DNA of 7,340 nucleotides from Christensenella sp. UBA1260 (lineage in GTDB: Bacteria > Bacillota > Clostridia > Christensenellales > CAG-917), in NCBI GenBank assembly GCA_002308155.1, contig DBVQ01000023.1, positions 1 to 7,340 of the forward strand. Direction: 5' to 3'. A model generated the notes under the pieces. It saw only the letters and a list, made by a program, of their open reading frames with translations, was not told the DNA's origin and ran no database searches. A program made the translations under genes and the position numbers. Shown here one piece after another: positions 1 through 4,672 of the stretch (the first letter of the stretch is position 1; every line of letters starts with the position of its first letter).

Positions 1-214
1 TAGTTTTATGGATAAACACATTCTTTTAATAGAGTTATACGTTAGCATATGGATTTTATTTTTTTATTTTTTAATGATTTTAGAATAACAATTTTTTATA
101 TTGAATTTTAAGGATTATTATTCAATCTTTTAACAATTTTTGGAGATAAAATTCAGCAAAAAATCGTCGAATTTTTATCAATTTTTATTAATGTAGCAAC
201 AACCAAAAAATAAG
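1..214. other. AT-rich intergenic stretch with no supported gene
   Basis: This stretch is extremely AT-rich; positions 61-120, for example, hold only 6 G or C in 60 bases. I see no coding region, RNA gene or convincing terminator. A short frame is open from the window edge to a TAA at 86-88 and would encode a hydrophobic peptide, but it has no ribosome binding site and may be chance or the tail of a gene outside the window. A weak 7-bp inverted repeat (ATTGAAT at 100-106, ATTCAAT at 120-126) is all A/T except one G-C pair per arm and is not a credible terminator. Confidence 0.6.
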
Positions 215-243
215 TTGACTTGTAAACTAAATTAGGTTAAAAT
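215..243 (+). promoter_or_regulatory. Upstream sigma-A-like promoter (P1) of the mraZ unit
   Basis: TTGACT (215-220) is followed after exactly 17 bases by TAAAAT (238-243), each matching the sigma-A consensus at 5 of 6 positions. Transcription would start near 250, giving a leader of about 150 bases that passes through the MraZ-box repeats at 291-310. The identical -10 and spacing in the second promoter downstream supports it, but the background is so AT-rich that a chance match is possible. Confidence 0.55.
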
Positions 244-290
244 TTTCTCAAAAATATGGTAAAAAAATAGGCTAAAATAGCGAAATTTTA

Positions 291-310
291 AAAAAGTGGG
301 CAAAAAGTGG
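291..310 (+). promoter_or_regulatory. Probable MraZ operator (two AAAAAGTGG direct repeats)
   Basis: AAAAAGTGG occurs at 291-299 and again at 302-310, an 11-bp period that places both copies on the same face of the helix. MraZ proteins are known to bind short direct repeats ahead of their own operon: TGGG-type repeats in enterobacteria and AAAGTG-type repeats in Mollicutes and Firmicutes. Position directly upstream of mraZ and the repeat core fit that family. The box ends 10 bases before the -35 of the proximal promoter (321) and lies about 40-60 bases downstream of the expected start of the distal promoter. Whether it activates or represses is inference. Confidence 0.75.
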
Positions 311-320
311 AAAAAAACTA

Positions 321-349
321 TTGACAAACTCAAAATGCTGATATAAAAT
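321..349 (+). promoter_or_regulatory. Proximal sigma-A promoter (P2) of the mraZ unit
   Basis: A perfect -35 TTGACA (321-326), a 17-base spacer and TAAAAT (344-349, 5 of 6 to TATAAT) form a near-consensus housekeeping promoter. Transcription would start near 356. That leaves only about 14 bases before the ATG at 370 but about 47 bases before the ATG at 403, which supports the later mraZ start. The A-tracts upstream (290-295, 302-306, 311-317) could act as an UP element in addition to carrying the MraZ box. Confidence 0.8.
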
Positions 350-402
350 GAGCGTACAAATAGTCTCGCATGCTCTCGTGTGTGCGGTGTAAAAGGTGCA
401 AA

Positions 403-873
403 ATGGAACTCGTTCAAAATCAAAACTTCATCTACGGAACTTACCACTATATGCTTGATGATAAGAACCGTGTCAGAATCCCTGCAAACTTTGCAAAAGT
501 ACTCGGGGAAAGTTTTGATATTATGCCTGGCGGAGGCGGAAGTTTCTTGCTTCTTCCAAAACATTTGGTTCCAGAACTTTTCGGCGAATACATCAACTTC
601 AATCCGCTCGATCCAAAGAATGAGAAGAAGAGAGCAATAGCGACTTATCTCTTTGGCCTTTCAAGATCTGATGCAAAGCTTGATGCTCAATTGAGACTCA
701 ACCTTGATAAAGATTTCCAAAAAGCATTTGATATCGAAAAAGAACTTGTGTTTGTTGGTAAAGCTACATATGTAGAAGTTTGGCCAGCTGACAAGTGGAA
801 TAGAGTTTATGGTGATTTGACTCCTCAAAAACTTGATGACATTCTTAAGAGACTTGCAAGCGAAGAGGTGTAA
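403..873 (+). CDS. mraZ: Transcriptional regulator MraZ
   Basis: MraZ is an AbrB-fold, ring-forming DNA-binding protein that controls the dcw cluster from the operator in front of its own gene. The 156-residue product has the two tandem half-domains of the family, each with a DxxxR motif: D19-R23 (LDDKNRVRIPANF, family form DxKGR, with Asn for Gly) and D94-R98 (LDAQLRLNLDKDF). The second half continues with the usual VFVGKATYVEVWPADKW segment. Length is slightly above the usual 140-150. I chose ATG 403 over an in-frame ATG at 370 because AAGGTG (393-398) sits 4 bases upstream, the family begins just before the GxYHxxLD motif, and the 11 extra residues would be Cys/Arg-rich and start too close to the promoter. 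It is followed after 2 bases by rsmH. AT-leaning codon use matches the next two genes. Very likely correct. Confidence 0.95.
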   Translation: MELVQNQNFIYGTYHYMLDDKNRVRIPANFAKVLGESFDIMPGGGGSFLLLPKHLVPELFGEYINFNPLDPKNEKKRAIATYLFGLSRSDAKLDAQLRLNLDKDFQKAFDIEKELVFVGKATYVEVWPADKWNRVYGDLTPQKLDDILKRLASEEV

Positions 874-875
874 AG

Positions 876-1808
876 ATGGAATTTGCTCATATCCCGGTGA
901 TGCTTGATGAAGTCCTAAAAGGACTTGCCATAAAGCCGGACGGAATATACGTCGATGGCACCGTTGGTGGAGCAGGGCATTCATCTGAAATTGTAAAGAG
1001 ATTAACAACCGGCAGACTGATTGCGTTCGATAAAGACGAAGATGCTCTAATGGCATCAGCCGAAAGACTCGCACCATATAAGGACATTGTAACGTTTGTC
1101 CATGATGATTACAAAAATATGATTCACGACCTCGATGCTCTTGGCATCGGCGAAGTGGATGGAATACTTCTCGACCTCGGTGTATCTAGTTATCAACTAG
1201 ATAATGCAGAAAGGGGATTCAGTTATACGAAAGATGCTCCGCTCGATATGAGAATGGACAGAAGCCAATACCTAACAGCTTTCAATGTCGTAAACGAATA
1301 CAGTGTTAATGAATTAACAAGAGTCCTTTGGGACTATGGCGAAGAAAGATTGGCAAGACGTATTGCTGAAAACATCGCAGAAGAAAGAGAGAAGCAAACA
1401 ATTTCAACAACGTTGCAACTTGCAAAGATCGTTGAAATGAGCTATCCAGCAAAAACTAGATGGAAATTCGGGAACCCTTGTAAAAGAACATTCCAAGCAA
1501 TCCGAATCGAAGTCAATGGAGAGCTAGCAAAACTCTCAGATGCCATAACGGAAATGGCAAGAAGATTGAAAAAGGGCGGCCGAATGGCAGTAATAACATT
1601 CCACTCGCTCGAAGATAGAATCACAAAAAATGTTTTTAAAGAATTAAATCTCGCTTGCACATGTCCGCCTGACTTCCCGGTGTGCGTATGTGGGAAAGTA
1701 CAGGAAGTCGCACTGGTTAATAAAAAACCGATCACTGCTAGTGAAGAAGAACTAAAGAAGAATCCACGATCGGAGAGTGCGAAACTTCGTATCGTAGAGA
1801 AATTATAA
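876..1808 (+). CDS. rsmH: 16S rRNA (cytosine(1402)-N(4))-methyltransferase RsmH
   Basis: RsmH (MraW) uses S-adenosylmethionine to methylate N4 of C1402 in the decoding centre of 16S rRNA, in the cytoplasm. The 310-residue product is full length for the family. Visible motifs in order: HIPVMLDEV (5-13), the SAM-binding loop VDGTVGGAGHS (26-36), the acidic FDKD (51-54), LLDLGVSSYQLD (98-109), GFSYTKDAPLDMRMD (114-128), KRTFQAIRIEVNGEL (203-217), the GGRMAVITFHSLEDR segment (234-248), and a Cys cluster CTC...CVC (261-272) common in Firmicute homologues. ATG 876 is preceded by GAGGTG (865-870), which lies inside the end of mraZ, so the two genes are tightly coupled. A 41-base gap separates it from the next gene. 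The function has no division-specific role but the gene is a constant member of the cluster. Confidence 0.97.
   Translation: MEFAHIPVMLDEVLKGLAIKPDGIYVDGTVGGAGHSSEIVKRLTTGRLIAFDKDEDALMASAERLAPYKDIVTFVHDDYKNMIHDLDALGIGEVDGILLDLGVSSYQLDNAERGFSYTKDAPLDMRMDRSQYLTAFNVVNEYSVNELTRVLWDYGEERLARRIAENIAEEREKQTISTTLQLAKIVEMSYPAKTRWKFGNPCKRTFQAIRIEVNGELAKLSDAITEMARRLKKGGRMAVITFHSLEDRITKNVFKELNLACTCPPDFPVCVCGKVQEVALVNKKPITASEEELKKNPRSESAKLRIVEKL
1183..1203. repeat. 21-bp perfect inverted repeat inside rsmH
   Basis: TATCTAGTT (1183-1191) and AACTAGATA (1195-1203) are exact reverse complements around the 3-base centre ATC. The site encodes part of the conserved VSSYQLD motif of RsmH, so it may simply be a result of codon choice. 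Confidence 0.5.
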
Positions 1809-1833
1809 ATTCGCAAAATTTTGGGGTTGAAAT

Positions 1834-1841
1834 AAAGGGAG
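1834..1841 (+). promoter_or_regulatory. Ribosome binding site of the FtsL-position gene
   Basis: AAAGGGAG (1834-1841) lies 8 bases before ATG 1850 and fixes the start of the gene in the 41-base gap after rsmH. I see no promoter or terminator in that gap, so the gene is probably cotranscribed with rsmH. Confidence 0.75.
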
Positions 1842-1849
1842 ATAAGATT

Positions 1850-2554
1850 ATGGCTATCACACTTGATGAATTGCTTGGAAGAAACACACAACAGACACAG
1901 GAATCCTATGACAAATTCCCAACGTATGAAGAGTTCCATTCTCAGAGAACTGCACAAAGAAACATGGCTTCGGAAACACCACGCTATGATTTTGAAGTGC
2001 GTCCAATGGAAATGCGCAGTGAAGAGAGTGTAAGAGATTATGCCGCTTCGCAACCTTACGCGACCCCTCAACAAAACGAATATCAACAAAGAGATTATGC
2101 GTTTTATCAAAACATTGAGCGCAGACCTGAAACATATAATGGCTATACACAAGATAGCTATGCACAAACATATGTTCAACAAGCTCCAACAGATCTCTAT
2201 GCTTATACAAGAAATGATCATGACAGATTGTCTGATGAAGAACTTCTAGCAAAGCTAGAACATACAGATGTAAGCCGTCGTCCTATCTTCGATAGAGCGG
2301 AAGAAGCAGTGGTTGCACCACAAAGACTTGGCCTCTTCAAGAGACATGCTCAAAAAGCAGAAGCAGTGCAAAGCGAAAAGAAGCATGCACGTCTTAATAC
2401 AAAGGGCAAAATCATTCTTGGCGCATACATCGCAGTTATTGCTCTTGTTGCTGTACTTATCATTGTAAATGCAGGCAAGATCAATAAGGGTAAAGCAGTA
2501 ACTCCATCATCACACATGGAGAGAAATGCTATAGTACAAATTGACGAAAGATAA
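1850..2554 (+). CDS. FtsL-position bitopic membrane protein with long Gln/Tyr-rich cytoplasmic region
   Basis: The place between rsmH and the class B PBP is where ftsL normally lies, and the single membrane segment agrees with a divisome role, but I do not recognise the sequence. The 234-residue product has a short N-terminal stretch (MAITLDELLGRN), then a polar, probably disordered region rich in Gln and Tyr (21 of the 56 residues 64-119), a charged helix-prone part (124-180, DRLSDEELLAKLEH onward), a basic stop-transfer stretch (K178, K179, R181, K185, K187), one membrane helix (about 188-206), and only about 26 residues outside. Classical FtsL is near 100-120 residues, with a short cytoplasmic part and an extracellular coiled coil of 60 or more residues; that coiled coil is absent here. 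It is predicted N-in. Calling it a divergent FtsL analogue is inference from position and topology. It ends in a terminator-like hairpin. Confidence 0.75.
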   Translation: MAITLDELLGRNTQQTQESYDKFPTYEEFHSQRTAQRNMASETPRYDFEVRPMEMRSEESVRDYAASQPYATPQQNEYQQRDYAFYQNIERRPETYNGYTQDSYAQTYVQQAPTDLYAYTRNDHDRLSDEELLAKLEHTDVSRRPIFDRAEEAVVAPQRLGLFKRHAQKAEAVQSEKKHARLNTKGKIILGAYIAVIALVAVLIIVNAGKINKGKAVTPSSHMERNAIVQIDER

Positions 2555-2580
2555 GTGGCAAATTTGCCGCTTATTTTATT
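2551..2580 (+). terminator. Intrinsic terminator at the end of the mraZ-rsmH-FtsL-position unit
   Basis: ATAAGTGGCAAA (2551-2562) pairs with TTTGCCGCTTAT (2563-2574), 12 positions with one G-U wobble. The real hairpin would be about 10 bp with an AATT loop, and it is followed by a T-rich tail ending TTATT at 2580. The stop codon TAA (2552-2554) is part of the left arm. The GC core (GUGGC/GCCGC) is short, so termination may be partial. Confidence 0.7.
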
Positions 2581-2612
2581 ATAACGACTTTCAAACATCT
2601 TCTTTATAACCC

Positions 2613-2660
2613 AACAAAAAGACTGCCTATAGTGGTTGCACTGGCGGTCTTTTTGTTTTG
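2613..2660 (+). terminator. Strong terminator- or attenuator-like hairpin over the 5' end of the PBP frame
   Basis: AACAAAAAGACTGCC (2613-2627) pairs with GGCGGTCTTTTTGTT (2643-2657), 15 bp with a single G-U wobble. The apical part forms a further AGTG/CACT stem (2631-2634 with 2639-2642) around a GTTG loop, leaving a 3-base bulge. The right arm runs into TTTTTGTTTTG, the form of a rho-independent terminator. The GTG at 2632 lies in the apical stem, and the arms themselves encode the K-R-L-P and A-V-F-L of the PBP N-terminus. It could act as an attenuator or a translational mask, or it could be the true end of the upstream unit. The structure is clear; its function is not. Confidence 0.65.
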
Positions 2661-4491
2661 CGCGGTTTTTGTCAAAATGGCGTACGTAATCGTGGTTCAG
2701 GGAGAGGATTTGCAGATAAAAGCCATTGACGAATGGATGCGAGACGTCCCAACGGATGCGCCTCGAGGAATAATCTATGACCGCAATATGCAGCAGCTTG
2801 CTTCAACCGCTACAAAGTACACTTTGTACGTCCGCCCGAGCGACACTCCTGACAAACCCGCAGTAGCAAGATTGCTTGCCGAAGTGTTTGGCTATGACTA
2901 CGATTCCACTTTGCAAAAGATTTCCAAGCGCACGAGTGAAGTGACGGTTGCAAAATCGGCGACGAAAGAACAGTTGACAAGGGTGTATGCCAGTGGCCTT
3001 AAAGGCATTTATTATGCAGAAAACAACTATCGCTATTATCCGTATGGCGATTTTATGACGCAAGTTTTGGGGTTTTGCTCGTCTGACGGCTATGGGCAGA
3101 CGGGGCTTGAAGCGTATTACAACAAATATCTCGTGGGCACAAACGGACAAATCCTGACGGAGAGCGACCTTGTGGGAAGAGCATACTTGGGAGCAGGGAG
3201 TTATTATATGCCGTCTATTGCTGGGCTGAACCTCGTGACCACGCTTGACAAAAATATTCAGCAGATAGTGGACGGAGCGGTGCAAAATGCCGTGGCGAAG
3301 TTTAATCCAAAAGGGGTTTACTGTATCGTCATGGACTATGACACGGGCGGGATTGTTGCGCTCAGCGAATATCCGTCTTTTGACCTAAACAACGTGCCGA
3401 GAGACGATTTGCAAACTTTGTTTGCAACTTCAAAGAGTATGGCGGTTTCGTCTGTGTATGAACCAGGCTCAACTTTCAAAATACTGACTGCCGCAAGCGC
3501 GATAGACGCAGGAGTTGTGAGTGTGAGCGACAGATTTTACTGCGCGGGTTCGCGTGTCGTGGACGGAAAGAAAATAAGATGCTGGAAATCAAAGGGGCAC
3601 GGCTCAATAGATTTTGCCGAGGGCGTGGAGCAGAGTTGCAACTGCGTGTTTATGGACAGTGCTTTGAGGCTTGGAACTGCAACTTTTTATGAATATCTGC
3701 GCAGATTTGGGCTCACGAGCAAGACGGGTATTGATATGACGGGCGAGACGAGTGGCATATTTATTGCCGAAAATGCAGTGAAAACCGTTGACCTTGCGCG
3801 CATCGGCTTCGGGCAGGCGGTTGCCGTCACGCCGATAGGACTTATCTCTGCAACGTCGTCGGTCGTGAACGGCGGCAATAAAATCGTGCCGCACGTGCTG
3901 AACTATTTGACGGACTCAAACGGAAATATTTTGTCGGGCGGAGATATTTCACAGAGTGAAACAGTCATAAAGAGTAGCACTTCCGCTACTATGCGAGAAC
4001 TTTTGACGCGCGTCGTTGAAAATGGTAGCGGAAAAGGGGCGTACGTTGCGGGCTACAAGATCGCAGGCAAGACGGGCACGGCGCAAAAGTATGAGAACGG
4101 ACAGATTGCAAGCGGCAAATATTATTCGTCTTTTCTTGGTTTTTCTTTGACGGAAGGCGCGCACTATGCGGTGCTCTTCATAGTGGACGAGCCAAAAGGC
4201 TATATGTATTACGGCTCGCTTGTTGCCGCGCCGCTCGTGGGGGACATCTTTGAAAGCACGTTTGCGTATCTCGGCATCGCGCCAAACTATACGGGCAAAG
4301 AGGCGGAACTTGTGGGAGAGCCTTTTGAACTGCCGAGTTTTGAGGGGATGAGTGTTGGTGACGCCAAACGTCAAATTGAAAAACTTGGGCTGTACTGCGA
4401 GATTGACGGCGAAGGGGAGAAGGTCAAATCACAATATCCGCTTGCAGGTGTCACGGTGGACAAGAGAAACGTCGTGCTAATCATGACATAA
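2632..4491 (+). CDS. ftsI: Class B penicillin-binding protein (FtsI/PBP2B/SpoVD family), one PASTA domain
   Basis: This is the D,D-transpeptidase that cross-links peptidoglycan at the septum, anchored by an N-terminal membrane helix with its catalytic part outside. From the GTG at 2632 it has 619 residues: membrane helix (about 1-22), a PBP dimerisation domain opening with APRGIIYDRN, the LVTTLDKNIQQ linker, then the transpeptidase with SxxK (S280-T-F-K283), SxN (S335-C-N337) and KTGT (K480), and a C-terminal PASTA repeat (about 567-619). One PASTA repeat resembles SpoVD more than the two-repeat PBP2B. The start is doubtful: GTG 2632 has no ribosome binding site and would remove the positive residues before the helix, while the frame stays open back to 2545 and encodes a natural-looking NPTKRLPI just upstream. 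No ATG, GTG or TTG exists there. Codon use is more GC-rich than in the three genes before it. Family assignment is firm; division versus sporulation role is not. Confidence 0.93.
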   Translation: MVALAVFLFCAVFVKMAYVIVVQGEDLQIKAIDEWMRDVPTDAPRGIIYDRNMQQLASTATKYTLYVRPSDTPDKPAVARLLAEVFGYDYDSTLQKISKRTSEVTVAKSATKEQLTRVYASGLKGIYYAENNYRYYPYGDFMTQVLGFCSSDGYGQTGLEAYYNKYLVGTNGQILTESDLVGRAYLGAGSYYMPSIAGLNLVTTLDKNIQQIVDGAVQNAVAKFNPKGVYCIVMDYDTGGIVALSEYPSFDLNNVPRDDLQTLFATSKSMAVSSVYEPGSTFKILTAASAIDAGVVSVSDRFYCAGSRVVDGKKIRCWKSKGHGSIDFAEGVEQSCNCVFMDSALRLGTATFYEYLRRFGLTSKTGIDMTGETSGIFIAENAVKTVDLARIGFGQAVAVTPIGLISATSSVVNGGNKIVPHVLNYLTDSNGNILSGGDISQSETVIKSSTSATMRELLTRVVENGSGKGAYVAGYKIAGKTGTAQKYENGQIASGKYYSSFLGFSLTEGAHYAVLFIVDEPKGYMYYGSLVAAPLVGDIFESTFAYLGIAPNYTGKEAELVGEPFELPSFEGMSVGDAKRQIEKLGLYCEIDGEGEKVKSQYPLAGVTVDKRNVVLIMT

Positions 4492-4518
4492 GACAAATAC
4501 AAAAGACAGCCTTGCAAA

Positions 4519-4536
4519 CTATTCAGTCTATTCAGT
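4519..4536 (+). repeat. Tandem 9-base repeat after the PBP gene
   Basis: CTATTCAGT occurs twice without a gap (4519-4527 and 4528-4536) in the PBP-murE intergenic region. The unit is short and could be a replication slippage product; no function is apparent. Confidence 0.6.
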
Positions 4537-4614
4537 ATTTTCAAAGAATTATACAAATAATAAACAGTCGAAGACTGCGAAGTTTTTCTTTTTGTGTCTT
4601 GTTTTGCGATTGGG

Positions 4615-4643
4615 TTGAAAAGTCAAACTACACTCATTATTAT
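4615..4643 (+). promoter_or_regulatory. Sigma-A-like promoter of the murE-mraY-murD unit
   Basis: TTGAAA (4615-4620) and TATTAT (4638-4643), each 5 of 6 to consensus, are separated by exactly 17 bases. The expected start near 4650 leaves a leader of about 23 bases with the GGAGG ribosome binding site. It would make murE onward independent of the upstream units. This promoter also rules against the earlier in-frame GTG at 4646 as the murE start. Confidence 0.65.
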
Positions 4644-4650
4644 GAGTGTA
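4629..4650. promoter_or_regulatory. Perfect palindrome centred on the murE promoter -10 (candidate operator)
   Basis: TACACTCAT (4629-4637) and ATGAGTGTA (4642-4650) are exact 9-base inverted repeats around TATT, and the -10 hexamer of the predicted promoter begins in that centre. A site like this would suit a dimeric repressor that blocks RNA polymerase. TCAAACT flanks it on both sides (4623-4629 and 4651-4657). Alternatively the transcript of an upstream unit could fold here into a hairpin just before the ribosome binding site. The binding protein is unknown. Confidence 0.6.
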
Positions 4651-4661
4651 TCAAACTTTTT

Positions 4662-4666
4662 GGAGG
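4662..4666 (+). promoter_or_regulatory. murE: Ribosome binding site deciding the murE start
   Basis: GGAGG (4662-4666) lies 6 bases before ATG 4673, whereas the upstream in-frame GTG at 4646 has no such site and falls at or before the predicted transcription start. The ATG also matches the usual MurE N-terminus. Confidence 0.85.
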
Positions 4667-4672
4667 CTACTC

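Noticed and set aside
1..88. Open frame from the window edge (ATG at 8) encoding a short hydrophobic peptide
   Set aside because: It has no ribosome binding site, is only 26 codons from the ATG, and lies in very AT-rich DNA where a hydrophobic Phe/Leu/Ile reading is expected. It may be the tail of a gene outside the window, but this cannot be supported.
151..178. AT-rich inverted repeat (AAAAAATCG with CGAATTTTT) as a terminator of an upstream gene
   Set aside because: Pairing needs a bulge and leaves almost no loop, and there is hardly any GC stem.
1442..2221. Long open frame on the minus strand across rsmH and the FtsL-position gene
   Set aside because: It is antisense to two genes on the plus strand, crosses an intergenic gap, and its product shows no recognisable domain; it is a shadow of AT-rich plus-strand coding.
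2541..2582. TTGACG at 2541 with TATTAT at 2577 as a PBP promoter
   Set aside because: The spacing is 30 bases, far from the 16-18 needed.
2543..2632. Programmed -1 frameshift joining the FtsL-position protein to the PBP
   Set aside because: The frames do overlap at 2545-2551, but there is no slippery heptamer, and a fusion with two membrane helices would place the PBP catalytic domain in the cytoplasm.
4562..4592. Hairpin CAGTC-GAA-GACTG before a T-rich run as a terminator of the PBP gene
   Set aside because: The stem is only 5 bp and five bases separate it from the T-run; the extended pairing AAAC/GTTT needs a large bulge. It is too weak to call.
4646..4672. GTG at 4646 as the murE start
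   Set aside because: It lacks a ribosome binding site and lies at or before the predicted transcription start, while ATG 4673 has GGAGG at the right distance.
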